This document shows, one piece after another, positions 7,114-13,450 of a stretch of DNA of 64,000 bases. A program made the translations under genes and the position numbers. Positions within the stretch are counted from its first letter, which is position 1. Each line of letters opens with the position of its first letter. The DNA lies in the IMG/VR virus record IMGVR_UViG_3300027659_000011, positions 1-64,000 of that record, one strand, 5' to 3'. The stretch is from a virus. The notes beneath the pieces were generated by a model, which did no database searches, was not told the DNA's origin, and saw only the letters and a program-made list of their open reading frames with translations.

Positions 7114-7799
7114 AAGTTAAAATTGGTAAGTATACAAATTGGGTAGGTCCTTACCAGATTGCTGATGCTCTCTGCTTTTGGGCTACCAAAGTCAAAGACG
7201 AAACAGATATTGTACCTCGTAAGCCTGACTGGGTTCACGAGTTTGGTCGTTGGCTGAGTGAAGATAAACATGGTAATGATAGCTTACTCACTAAGGCTTG
7301 CCAGTGGGTTGAGTCTAAGAAAAAGCGTACTATCAAAGTACACATTGATCGTTGGGATACTTGGGGCATGGATCATACTCTTGCCCACATTATCTTGCCT
7401 ATGCTTAAGCAGCTTAAAGCCAGCAAGCATGGTGCTCCTAATGTAGATGACGAAGATGTACCTGAGCATCTTCGTAGTACTGCAGCAGAAGCTAAAGTAA
7501 ATGATTGGGACACTGATAGCAACCATTTCCTACGTTGGGATTGGGTTATGGATGAGATGATCCAAGCTTTTGAGTGCAAAATCTCAGACAACTGGGATGC
7601 CAAATACAGCTCAGGCGAACACGACTTTAAAAGCGTGCCCTGCAAATGGGATGAAAATGGAAAGCCTGTGCTTTTCACTATGGAACGTGGTCCAAAAGAC
7701 ACTTACAAGTGCGATTACGAAGCCTTACAAAAACACGAGGCAAGAAATCAAAATGGTTTCCGACTTTTCGGCAAATATTATCAAGGACTCTGGGATTAA
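7110..7799 (+). CDS. Widespread conserved phage protein of unknown function
   Basis: A 229-residue protein of a family found in very many tailed phages, recognised by HIDRWDTWGMDHTLAHIILP, KASKHGAPNVDDEDVPEHLR, NHFLRWDWVMDEMIQAF and the C-terminal NGFRLFGKYYQGLWD. It is rich in conserved Trp, His and Asp but has no known catalytic motif. The family usually lies near nucleotide metabolism genes, as here beside thyX. The product is probably cytoplasmic and full length. Confidence 0.8.
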   Translation: MKVKIGKYTNWVGPYQIADALCFWATKVKDETDIVPRKPDWVHEFGRWLSEDKHGNDSLLTKACQWVESKKKRTIKVHIDRWDTWGMDHTLAHIILPMLKQLKASKHGAPNVDDEDVPEHLRSTAAEAKVNDWDTDSNHFLRWDWVMDEMIQAFECKISDNWDAKYSSGEHDFKSVPCKWDENGKPVLFTMERGPKDTYKCDYEALQKHEARNQNGFRLFGKYYQGLWD

Positions 7800-7802
7800 A
7801 CC

Positions 7803-8669
7803 ATGACTGCTAAAATTATTCAAGACAGTACAAGCAATGGCAAGCGTATTACTACACTTGAGTTGGAGTACCCACGCTTTATTCATGCTGAACTGCTTAC
7901 TCACCGACAGTTCTCCCGTAACTCAGCGTCATCAAGAGCTATTCCTGTTGAGCGCATGATGGACTTATTAGACACTCAACTTGCAGTTCCTTGCTACTGG
8001 GGCAAAAATCAACCAGGAATGGCTGCTCGTGAAGAAATCACAGAGATTGCCAGAGCAGAGACTACTTGGAAGTTTGCAGCTCAAACAGCCAAAGAGTTCA
8101 GCAAAGCTCTGTTAGACTTAGGTCTGCACAAGCAGATCGCTAATCGTGTAACTGAACCTTTTCAGACTATTAAAGTAGTACTCACAGCAACTGAGTTCGA
8201 TAACTGGTTTGAGCTACGTGCTCACCCAGATGCTCAGCCTGAGATAAACAAACTAGCACAAGAGATGCAAACAGCTTTAGCTGAGAGCACTCCCCTAGAA
8301 ATCCTACCTCACGACTGGCACGTGCCTTATGTTGACCGAGTGTGGCAAAATGGACAAATCTACTATCAAGTAGGTGGTGAACACTGCCAAATTACCCAAG
8401 CCAGAATGGTTTCAGCAAGCTGTTGCGCTCAGGTTTCATACCGCAGGCTAGACCACTCTTTAAACAAAGCCTTATCAATAGCTCAAAAGTTAGTAGCAGG
8501 CAGACCTTGGCACGCTAGTCCATTTGAACACCAAGCAAAGCCTATGCTGAGTACGCTGCAACCACACATCTGGGAAGCAGGCATGACTCACCAAGACCAT
8601 CATGGCAACTTTTGGAGTGGCAATTTCAAGGGATGGATTCAGCATCGTCAACTTTTAGAACAAGCCTGA
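7803..8669 (+). CDS. thyX: Flavin-dependent thymidylate synthase
   Basis: ThyX converts dUMP to dTMP using methylene-tetrahydrofolate and reduced FAD, as a homotetramer. The signature region THRQFSRNSASSRA (residues 33-46) is a variant of the RHRxxSxNxxSxR motif, with Thr replacing the first Arg. Downstream, ARMVSASCCAQVSYR and RPWHASPFEHQA match conserved blocks of the family. Length, 288 residues, is near the upper end for ThyX. As in other phages it supplies dTMP for replication of an AT-rich genome. It ends the operon that begins at 6408; 313 bases without a gene follow. Confidence 0.93.
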   Translation: MTAKIIQDSTSNGKRITTLELEYPRFIHAELLTHRQFSRNSASSRAIPVERMMDLLDTQLAVPCYWGKNQPGMAAREEITEIARAETTWKFAAQTAKEFSKALLDLGLHKQIANRVTEPFQTIKVVLTATEFDNWFELRAHPDAQPEINKLAQEMQTALAESTPLEILPHDWHVPYVDRVWQNGQIYYQVGGEHCQITQARMVSASCCAQVSYRRLDHSLNKALSIAQKLVAGRPWHASPFEHQAKPMLSTLQPHIWEAGMTHQDHHGNFWSGNFKGWIQHRQLLEQA

Positions 8670-8794
8670 CCCTAAACCGTTATGATCAAAGCATATTTTG
8701 AGAATGTGTCCGTATTTTACCTTATCGAGAACACGAGAATTTCAATTCGACACCTGATAAAGTTGTGTATTTTTAGCTCTGCACTGAAAAACAG

Positions 8795-8823
8795 TTGACT
8801 TTTTACAAAAAATGTGATACAAT
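8795..8823 (+). promoter_or_regulatory. Extended -10 promoter for the structured leader
   Basis: TTGACT, a 17-base spacer, then TACAAT preceded by TGa. Transcription would begin near 8830, giving an untranslated leader of about 150 bases before the gene at 8983. Confidence 0.75.
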
Positions 8824-8851
8824 CAGTGTATATTAAAACAAGATGATACAC

Positions 8852-8948
8852 AGGGGACTCAACCAAGATGAGAAAACCACTGCGTAACGGGGTCAGAGGA
8901 GGCACAAGCAGTGTGAGTTTTCTCTGATCTTGCAGTTGAGGGTCCCCT
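8852..8948 (+). ncRNA. Long imperfect hairpin leader RNA
   Basis: Successive segments pair over nearly 100 bases: AGGGGA with TCCCCT, CTCAAC with GTTGAG, CAAGAT with ATCTTG, AGAAAAC with GTTTTCT and CACTGC with GCAGTG, separated by bulges of 0-4 bases mostly on the 3' side. The 24-base apical loop (8884-8907) contains GGGTCAGAGGAGGCAC, which includes a Shine-Dalgarno-like AGGAGG. It lies between a clear promoter and the gene at 8983, whose ATG has no obvious ribosome binding site. It could be a regulatory 5' leader or a processed small RNA. The rest of 8670-8982 holds nothing I recognise. Confidence 0.6.
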
Positions 8949-8982
8949 GAGCTAAATAGGGTAAATCCCATTATAAAAGCAA

Positions 8983-9789
8983 ATGAAAACATTTAAACCT
9001 GAATTTTATCAAACCGAATCCCTAAAAAGAATCTTTAAACCCATGACCATCCCTGTAATCCCCCGCAACCGAAAAAAGGAGTTGCGATCTTGGCCCATTG
9101 AACAGTTTGCCACAGGCACTGAGCCTGAACTTGCTCGCCTTGCCGAGCATCTTGCCCTACACAAAGAATCCGAGTGGTTCTTAGATCAGCTGCTACACCA
9201 GTTTGGTGGTTGGAAGCTGATCTGGAACGGAGACTTAATTGACTGTTTAGCCACAGTAAAACACAATGTGGTCAGTGACTTTGATCGTGGTTGTTGGCAG
9301 CTGGCTTGTAGAACTACTAGATCAAAGTTGGTTGCTAGACAAATAGACCAACCTAACTTCAGCTCTCTGGTACCACTTATCTTAGCTGGTGTTAAGCGTT
9401 ATCAGGAAGTTGCCTATAGTTCATGGGACGCAGCTACCGCAGAGTGTGTAATGCCCAGAGACTTATGGGAAGCTACTCGTGTTAGCTGTGATCTTGATAG
9501 CGAGGAACTGTTGCAGCTGAGGGTCAAGGGTTTGCAAGTTCAAACAGGAGCTCGTGCAGGTACTAGTCGTGACCCTAAATCGAGCTGGCAGTTGTATGGT
9601 ATAGCAGACTCAGAGCTTGGCAGGTTACCTAAACTGGCTCAAGTAATGTATGCACAGATCTGGGTAGCTCATCCAGACTTAAGACATAGGGACATGATCC
9701 TAGACCCCGAAAACTGGGATACAATGCCCGAACCTTTAATTAAAACCGATGTAGTAACTAAGTGGACAGCAATGCCTTGGGAACAGTAA
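8983..9789 (+). CDS. Conserved hypothetical phage protein (268 aa)
   Basis: A cytoplasmic-looking protein without recognised domain. Its C-terminus, LAQVMYAQIWVAHPDLRHRD followed by MILDPENWDTMPEPLI, is a block that recurs in uncharacterised phage proteins. The N-terminal half is rich in Trp, Arg and Leu (helical). No Shine-Dalgarno is visible immediately upstream; the leader instead folds into a long hairpin. It shares a transcript with the HTH gene that begins two bases after its stop. Confidence 0.6.
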   Translation: MKTFKPEFYQTESLKRIFKPMTIPVIPRNRKKELRSWPIEQFATGTEPELARLAEHLALHKESEWFLDQLLHQFGGWKLIWNGDLIDCLATVKHNVVSDFDRGCWQLACRTTRSKLVARQIDQPNFSSLVPLILAGVKRYQEVAYSSWDAATAECVMPRDLWEATRVSCDLDSEELLQLRVKGLQVQTGARAGTSRDPKSSWQLYGIADSELGRLPKLAQVMYAQIWVAHPDLRHRDMILDPENWDTMPEPLIKTDVVTKWTAMPWEQ

Positions 9790-9790
9790 A

Positions 9791-10093
9791 ATGAAATACG
9801 ATCAGGAAATAACAGAAAAATTAAAAAGAGAATATCTAGCAGGAGTACCTGTGAGTACCTTAGCTGAGGGTCTGGGCGTACCCGACAGGTCGGTCATCGC
9901 TAAGCTATCGAGTCTGGGCGTGTACAAAAAGAAGGAGTACCTCACAAAAAGAGGTGAACTACCAGTCAAGAAGGAAGAGTATATTGAGCGTATTGCCAAG
10001 CTCCTGGACGTAAATTCAGACATGCTGGAGTCGCTGGAGAAGGTAAACAAGAGCGTTCTTGCCCTAATTGAAAAGAAACTGACCCCAAATTGA
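9791..10093 (+). CDS. Small helix-turn-helix protein, family member 1 of 4
   Basis: A 100-residue two-part protein. Residues 16-46 (PVSTLAEGLGVPDRSVIAKL, then SSLGVYKKKEY) form a resolvase/sigma-region-4-like HTH. The C-terminal 40 residues (IERIAKLLDVNSDMLESLEK, then VNKSVLALIEKKL) form a small SAP- or HeH-like helical element. Three closer relatives lie on the minus strand at 10879, 12794 and 16049; this one is the most diverged. Such proteins are common in phages without known function. DNA binding is inferred. The operon ends in a strong terminator. Confidence 0.75.
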   Translation: MKYDQEITEKLKREYLAGVPVSTLAEGLGVPDRSVIAKLSSLGVYKKKEYLTKRGELPVKKEEYIERIAKLLDVNSDMLESLEKVNKSVLALIEKKLTPN

Positions 10094-10297
10094 CCCTAAA
10101 CTGCGCCAGACTACGCTGTCAGGGCACTTAAAATCAGACTATGTCCCCATAGCCACTTATTTCTCGGAATAAGTGGCTTTTTTTCGTCTGATTGCAGCAA
10201 ACGCCGAAATTTCTTGCTATAAGTGCAATTAAGTGAATTTGGCCCTGTTTGGCGTGGGTTCGGCTCAGTTGAGGGTCAGAGTGCTTAAAATTCCCAC
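10094..10297. other. Gene-free stretch between HTH gene and ncRNA promoter
   Basis: Begins with the 15-base word TTGACCCTAAACTGC (10090-10104), which recurs exactly at 10861-10875. It then holds the operon terminator, whose hairpin is enclosed by an outer 8-bp arm, AATCAGAC with GTCTGATT. It also contains CAGTTGAGGGTC, shared with the 8.9-kb hairpin leader. No coding frame looks real. Confidence 0.5.
10151..10185 (+). terminator. Strong rho-independent terminator
   Basis: GCCACTTATT and AATAAGTGGC pair perfectly around a six-base loop and are followed by seven T. It closes the 8983-10093 operon. Confidence 0.9.
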
Positions 10298-10327
10298 TTG
10301 ACAATGCTTTCAGCACTATGGTATAAT
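10298..10327 (+). promoter_or_regulatory. Strong consensus promoter (GGCGC class, copy 1)
   Basis: TTGACA, an 18-base spacer ending TGg, and TATAAT followed by TGGCGCC. This is the best promoter in the window and the prototype of a class repeated at 11364, 13245, 14498 and 15490. No open reading frame follows for over 500 bases. Confidence 0.88.
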
Positions 10328-10333
10328 TGGCGC

Positions 10334-10816
10334 CAGCACTATGGTGGCAGGCGCAGAATTAAGAGGTGAATCGCACAGACAAACAAAAGCCCCATGAGGG
10401 CATGACTCCTCTGGGGCGTTTTGAATAAGACTAGTGGTGAACGCTACTAGATGACGAGTACTCACGATTTTTCACTATTACCGTAGTTCTGGTCTTGTTC
10501 AAGGACAACTGTCTAGGGTCGGAGGAAATACTGGTCTCTTATTTTTAACCTGCTCAAAACAGGAATTTCATCGTACCGGTCTAGGACCGCAGTAGCTTGA
10601 GATGGCGAAGTTTTTAGGATACTACAATCCATCCTTTTAGGCTGGACTAGCCGCTTCCGTATCGAGGTTGCATCTCGGAACCAAATTTAAGCCTCTGGCA
10701 CAGGGCTCCCAGATTGTGATCGCCATGCCTTAAAATAGTTGGGGGCTACGTAAAAGGTGGGTGGGAGATCACAAACAAAATAAACTCTACTCGGGGTCAA
10801 ATCCTTTTGAGTTTAT
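10334..10816 (+). ncRNA. Candidate large structured non-coding RNA (~480 nt)
   Basis: About half a kilobase without a plausible reading frame, richer in G+C than its surroundings and preceded by a consensus promoter. Many helices can be drawn: a 15-bp hairpin with two small bulges (10384-10423), CTAGTGG/CTACTAG (10431-10450), CGGTC/GACCG near 10575, TTCC+CGAG/CTCG+GGAA near 10650-10680, TTTAAG (10686) with CTTAAA (10729), TCCC+TTGTGATC (10707-10721) with GGGA+GATCACAA (10763-10774), and ATGGCGA (10602) with TCGCCAT (10720). A closing hairpin pairs ATAAACTC (10780) with GAGTTTAT (10809). Some are mutually exclusive or pseudoknotted. It does not match the conserved cores I know for tmRNA, RNase P, 6S or group I introns. 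The 3' end is uncertain. Confidence 0.55.
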
Positions 10817-10878
10817 AAGTAATTATATCAGATTTTGATATAAGAGTCAAGTCCGTAAACTTGACCCTAAACTGCCGA

Positions 10879-11190
10879 TCAGCGGACAGCTTCCAAAATC
10901 TTCGCCAAGGCGGTCTTGTTGGCTTTGGTCAAGCTCTCGGTCTCTGCTTCAGTCAAGAGCAAGATAGCAGCAATTTCGTCAGCCACAAAATCTTTCTTAA
11001 CAGGCTTCTCGCCAGTCTTAGAGACATAGCTCTTAGCCTTGTAGACACCTTCACGGCTCAACTTAGCTACCACTGAGCGCACTGACTTACCCACAGTTTC
11101 TGCAATTGCCTCAACTGCAACGCCTGCTTGGTAATCAGCAACCATAGCAGCAGTTTGCTCTGGTGTGTAATTCACAGTTTTCTTTTCCAT
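10879..11190 (-). CDS. Small helix-turn-helix protein, family member 2 of 4
   Basis: A 103-residue member of the same two-part family: VEAIAETVGKSVRSVVAKLS (HTH), then REGVYKAKSYVSKTGEKPVK (conserved linker), then a C-terminal helical element, LLTEAETESLTKANKTALAK. I chose the ATG giving MEKKTVNY because AGGAAA lies eight bases upstream; a longer form would start 36 bases earlier. It is the leftmost gene of the minus-strand block. Its 3' end is convergent with the structured RNA, and it has its own promoter at 11234-11262. Probable DNA-binding regulator, by inference. Confidence 0.75.
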   Translation of the reverse strand: MEKKTVNYTPEQTAAMVADYQAGVAVEAIAETVGKSVRSVVAKLSREGVYKAKSYVSKTGEKPVKKDFVADEIAAILLLTEAETESLTKANKTALAKILEAVR

Positions 11191-11233
11191 TTTGGTTTCC
11201 TTTGGGTGGTGTGTTGTTTGTTTCAATAAAGTA

Positions 11234-11262
11234 ATTATACAGAATTAGGCAGGGAGAGTCAA
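11234..11262 (-). promoter_or_regulatory. Leftward promoter of HTH gene 2
   Basis: On the minus strand, TTGACT, a 17-base spacer and TATAAT. The predicted start lies about 35 bases before the ATG at 11190. Confidence 0.8.
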
Positions 11263-11363
11263 ATTAATAATTTTGATTGTCTTGATGAGATTGTGTCCCT
11301 CTCTGTGTCTAAGCCTATATTATACTGGAAAAGCTTGCGGCAATCAACAGCAGGTTTTTGCAC

Positions 11364-11393
11364 TTGACAAACGCTTGTGTGTCGTGGTATAAT
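11364..11393 (+). promoter_or_regulatory. Rightward promoter, GGCGC class copy 2
   Basis: TTGACA, an 18-base spacer ending TGg, then TATAATTGGCGC. It diverges from the HTH gene promoter and faces only a short non-coding segment and the 3' end of the next minus-strand operon. Confidence 0.82.
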
Positions 11394-11399
11394 TGGCGC

Positions 11400-11600
11400 A
11401 GACACTACCTCAATAAAAATACATTTGACACTACCTTTTCCACTATGGCGCAAATTTCACAATGTCTTTTCCACTATGGCGCCCTATCGGGCGTAAGTAA
11501 GTGCTCACTTCGCCAAAAGTTAGTGAGTGCTCACTTCGCACCAAGTTAGTGAGCGCCTACTTCAATTTATCTGGTCGCTTAAAGCAACCGTTGTTTTTTT
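11400..11600 (+). ncRNA. Predicted short hairpin-rich RNA
   Basis: Inferred only from its ends: the promoter at 11364-11393 and a hairpin (GTCGCTT with AAGCAAC, mismatched) followed by seven T near 11600. The body carries two CACTATGGCGC elements and three tandem AGTGAGTGCTCACT-type inverted repeats. It has no ribosome binding site or long frame. Confidence 0.45.
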
Positions 11601-11643
11601 GCAACAAAATTTTGGCGCCCGAAGTGAGTACTCACTTCGGTAA
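11574..11643. repeat. 70-bp direct repeat, copy 1 (bidirectional terminator module)
   Basis: Identical over 70 bases to 13371-13440. It contains a rightward hairpin plus T7 run, then GCAACAAAATTTTGGCGC, then the perfect palindrome CGAAGTGAGTACTCACTTCG with flanking C and G. It lies just past the stop codon of the minus-strand gene at 11654, so it can end transcripts from both sides. Confidence 0.85.
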
Positions 11644-11653
11644 TTTATTATAA

Positions 11654-11866
11654 TTAATTAATCAAGGCATTATGTGGAATATATACGCTTTGAGTAACAT
11701 AATTTATTTGCCAATTATAATGAGTAAATATTTCATAATCATAATCGCCCTCAAAAGATAATATATAATCAGCGCACCGATTAACTACAAATGGGTGAAT
11801 TTCTTGAATAGTTAATCCCTGATAATCTCTGAGATTAAGTTTCATTTCTTTGAATGTTACTATCAT
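11654..11866 (-). CDS. Small hypothetical protein (70 aa)
   Basis: Last gene of a four-gene leftward operon (12597 to 11654). The product starts MIVTFKEMKLNLRDYQGLTI and ends in an aromatic-rich beta-like segment (YEIFTHYNWQINYVTQSVYI). A GGAGGG ribosome binding site lies inside the end of the upstream gene. No domain recognised. Confidence 0.5.
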   Translation of the reverse strand: MIVTFKEMKLNLRDYQGLTIQEIHPFVVNRCADYILSFEGDYDYEIFTHYNWQINYVTQSVYIPHNALIN

Positions 11867-12000
11867 TATTTACCCTCCATAAAATCTTTGTATTCTTTTC
11901 TATTAACTTCCCAAAATTGAGATAATGGGTAGTTAGAGAATGTCCAATCCAATAAAGCAATAATCGGAAAGAAAATAGTTACTAATATTTTACCAAGCAT
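11866..12000 (-). CDS. Small membrane-anchored protein (44 aa)
   Basis: Forty-four codons from ATG, overlapping the preceding membrane protein gene by 11 bases and the following gene by one. Residues 4-18 (KILVTIFFPIIALLD) form a membrane anchor, followed by a polar, charged tail. The tight overlaps on both sides support it. Function unknown. Confidence 0.5.
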   Translation of the reverse strand: MLGKILVTIFFPIIALLDWTFSNYPLSQFWEVNRKEYKDFMEGK

Positions 12001-12223
12001 TATATATCCCCAATATGTTAGCCAAAAAGAATGTGCCATTTAAAACAGTTAATGATTTGTCTTTACGAATAAATCCAACTATTAACCAAGATAATGAGCC
12101 AATAATAAATGCCAGATAACCGACAAATATAATCTGTGATGCAACTAAAAATGCACCGATAATGCTTGATATAGTCCCAACCCATGAAACTGTATTTATT
12201 AAATTAATAAGTTTAAAAATCAT
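11990..12223 (-). CDS. Small three-span membrane protein (77 aa)
   Basis: Three hydrophobic segments, about residues 12-30, 32-52 and 58-75, with a central IGSLSWLIVGFIRKDKSL and the ending NGTFFLANILGIYNAW. This layout resembles half-transporter-size phage membrane proteins related to PnuC/SemiSWEET-type triple-helix units, but there is no PQ motif. It is co-transcribed with the SprT-like gene, whose stop codon it overlaps. Confidence 0.55.
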   Translation of the reverse strand: MIFKLINLINTVSWVGTISSIIGAFLVASQIIFVGYLAFIIGSLSWLIVGFIRKDKSLTVLNGTFFLANILGIYNAW

Positions 12224-12597
12224 CTTTTTATTTCCATTGTGTGATAAACATCAGGAGATAATCCATATTGTAACATTAACATTTTCCAGTTATTACCATG
12301 ACCACATTTTGCTTCTGATAATCCAAACAAATTATAATCTGCTTGGTGGATTATCTCATGTGGCAATATAACCTTAGTCATATTATGTGCATAATCAGGA
12401 GAATGAATAAAGAATTTATAACCTAATTCAACTGTATTATTTTCTTGATGGCACATCCCAGCATTACGCCATAATCTACCATTAATTTCTATATTAGGTG
12501 GATTATAGCGAGTTAATCGGGGATATAATTCGCAAAGATTATCCCAGATAATCAGAGTCTGATTATTTAATAAATTTGAGAGCTTTTTTCTATCCAT
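12220..12597 (-). CDS. SprT-like zinc metalloprotease
   Basis: A 125-residue SprT/Spartan-type domain: catalytic HEIIH at residues 80-84, followed after 14 residues by CGHGNNWKMLM, whose histidine supplies the third zinc ligand. Upstream, EINGRLWRNAGMCH is typical of the family's beta strands. The family in eukaryotes cleaves DNA-protein crosslinks; the bacterial and phage role is unknown. I chose the ATG at residue 6 of the longest frame because a promoter predicts transcription starting exactly at that A, giving a leaderless mRNA. First gene of its operon. Confidence 0.8.
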   Translation of the reverse strand: MDRKKLSNLLNNQTLIIWDNLCELYPRLTRYNPPNIEINGRLWRNAGMCHQENNTVELGYKFFIHSPDYAHNMTKVILPHEIIHQADYNLFGLSEAKCGHGNNWKMLMLQYGLSPDVYHTMEIKR

Positions 12598-12603
12598 ACC
12601 GAG

Positions 12604-12631
12604 ATTATACACAATTCACCCTTGCTTGCAA
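12604..12631 (-). promoter_or_regulatory. Promoter giving a leaderless SprT-like mRNA
   Basis: Minus-strand TTGCAA, a 16-base spacer and TATAAT. Seven bases beyond the -10 is the A of the ATG, so no 5' leader is expected. Confidence 0.65.
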
Positions 12632-12663
12632 CTATTTTTTGAAAACCAAAGTATACATTCGCC

Positions 12664-12689
12664 AAAATACAACATAGGTGTTTACCCTT
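12664..12689 (+). repeat. 26-bp repeat AAAATACAACATAGGTGTTT..., copy 1
   Basis: The same 26 bases occur at 17860-17885, and the first 21 at 16792-16812. All three are in gene-free gaps of the minus-strand block. This copy is followed within 20 bases by a terminator. Role unknown. Confidence 0.75.
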
Positions 12690-12701
12690 GTGGTATTTAT
12701 G

Positions 12702-12733
12702 CAACGGTCGCTTGAAGCGACCGTTGTTTTTTT
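12702..12733 (+). terminator. Rightward terminator (GGTCGCTTGAAGCGACC hairpin)
   Basis: A perfect inverted repeat, CAACGGTCGCTT with AAGCGACCGTTG, is followed by seven T. Variants of the same stem occur near 11580, 13375, 14555, 15555 and 16865. It faces against the minus-strand genes, so it must end a rightward transcript. Confidence 0.8.
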
Positions 12734-12743
12734 GCAACAAAAA

Positions 12744-12769
12744 AAAAGCCCTGATTAATCAGGGCTTTT
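12744..12769 (-). terminator. Bidirectional terminator of HTH gene 3
   Basis: A perfect 26-base palindrome (AAAAGCCCTGAT and its complement), with nine consecutive A on its left, which become a T run on the minus strand. Immediately beside it, AATAGGGGT/ACCCCTATT forms a second hairpin at the stop codon of the HTH gene. Confidence 0.85.
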
Positions 12770-12793
12770 CAATAGGGGTAAACCCCTATTTAC

Positions 12794-13120
12794 TCAAATT
12801 GGTTTTGAGTTAGCCAAAGCATCAAAAATTGCTTTTAGAGCATTTTTGTTTGCTTTTGTCAGAGAATCAACGTCATTTTCTGACAATCGGAGAATTGCAC
12901 CGATTGCGTCTGCGTGAACGTCTTTTTTAACTGGCTTTTCACCAGTTTTGGAAACGTAAGTTTTAGCTTTATAAACGCCCTCTCGGGAGAGTTTAGCCAC
13001 AACTGACCGAACAGACTTGCCCAAATTTTCGGCAATAGAATCCACAGACACGCCCGATGTATAATCGGACACCATAGCAGAGGTTTGCTCTGCTGTATAA
13101 TTTACAGTTTTCGCTGTCAT
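12794..13120 (-). CDS. Small helix-turn-helix protein, family member 3 of 4
   Basis: A 108-residue protein almost collinear with the products at 10879 and 16049: MTAKTVNYTAEQTSAMVSDY, then the HTH SVDSIAENLGKSVRSVVAKL, the linker SREGVYKAKTYVSKTGEKPV and a C-terminal helical element, LSENDVDSLTKANKNALKAI. A monocistronic unit with its own promoter and bidirectional terminator. The start has an AAGG site at good spacing. Confidence 0.78.
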   Translation of the reverse strand: MTAKTVNYTAEQTSAMVSDYTSGVSVDSIAENLGKSVRSVVAKLSREGVYKAKTYVSKTGEKPVKKDVHADAIGAILRLSENDVDSLTKANKNALKAIFDALANSKPI

Positions 13121-13159
13121 TTTAAAACCCTTTCAAGGTTAGTGAGTGAAGAAGTCTCT

Positions 13160-13187
13160 ATTATAGCGGAAAATCAAGAATTGTCAA
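13160..13187 (-). promoter_or_regulatory. Leftward promoter of HTH gene 3
   Basis: Minus-strand TTGACA, a 16-base spacer and TATAAT, about 33 bases before the ATG. Confidence 0.8.
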
Positions 13188-13244
13188 AAACATATTTTTT
13201 GTGGGGTTATTTGTTGTATTTGCGTCAAATAGGGAAAACCCCTA

Positions 13245-13274
13245 TTGACGGGGTGCAAAATTATGTGGTATAAT
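13245..13274 (+). promoter_or_regulatory. Rightward promoter, GGCGC class copy 3
   Basis: TTGACG, an 18-base spacer ending TGg, then TATAATTTTGGCGC. It diverges from the HTH gene 3 promoter. Confidence 0.8.
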
Positions 13275-13280
13275 TTTGGC

Positions 13281-13397
13281 GCAAAATTGAATACCTGAGT
13301 ATTCAAAAAATCTATATGCACAAAAACCCTATTTTTGTATATATCTATATTATGTGGTAAAAAAGCAACAGTCGCTTAAAGCAACCGTTGTTTTTTT
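13281..13397 (+). ncRNA. Predicted ~115-nt RNA
   Basis: Bounded by the promoter at 13245-13274 and the hairpin plus T7 of the 70-base repeat. It carries the 16-base inverted repeat GAATACctgaGTATTC right after the start and no ribosome binding site or frame. Convergent with the PQ-loop operon. Confidence 0.45.
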
Positions 13398-13440
13398 GCA
13401 ACAAAATTTTGGCGCCCGAAGTGAGTACTCACTTCGGTAA
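13371..13440. repeat. 70-bp direct repeat, copy 2 (bidirectional terminator module)
   Basis: Exact copy of 11574-11643. It ends ten bases before the stop codon of the PQ-loop gene, the same position relative to the gene end as copy 1. Confidence 0.85.
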
Positions 13441-13450
13441 GCCGATTATA

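Larger units (their letters stand above)
11191..11653. other. Gene-free region with divergent promoters and repeats
   Basis: From left to right: a leftward promoter for the HTH gene, a rightward promoter of the GGCGC class, two copies of TTTTCCACTATGGCGC, three imperfect tandem units of about 26 bases built on AGTTAGTGAGTGCTCACTTC (11493-11567), then a terminator and the 22-base palindrome of the 70-base repeat. No convincing reading frame on either strand. Confidence 0.6.
13121..13450. other. Gene-free region with divergent promoters
   Basis: Contains the leftward promoter of HTH gene 3, the hairpin AGGGaaaaCCCT, the rightward GGCGC-class promoter, the inverted repeat GAATACctgaGTATTC at 13289, and the second copy of the 70-base terminator repeat. 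No credible reading frame. Confidence 0.6.

Noticed and set aside
10384-10423. Hairpin AAAAGCCCC...GGGGCGTTTT as a terminator ending the large RNA early
   Set aside because: Only four T follow with a G interrupting, and structured sequence continues for 390 bases; I treat it as an internal helix, though attenuation cannot be excluded.
10509-10545. GTCGGAGGAAATACTGGTCTC resembling the RNase P RNA core GGAGGAAAGUCC
   Set aside because: Only one short block resembles it; the second universally conserved half near the 3' end is missing.
10780-10816. A tRNA T-arm-like GGGGTCAAATCC near the end of the large RNA
   Set aside because: No anticodon arm, D arm or CCA-side acceptor pairing can be built around it, so neither a tRNA nor a tmRNA is supported.
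10861-11076. Plus-strand frame opposite the HTH gene 2
   Set aside because: Exactly antisense to a conserved gene; arises from its coding constraint.
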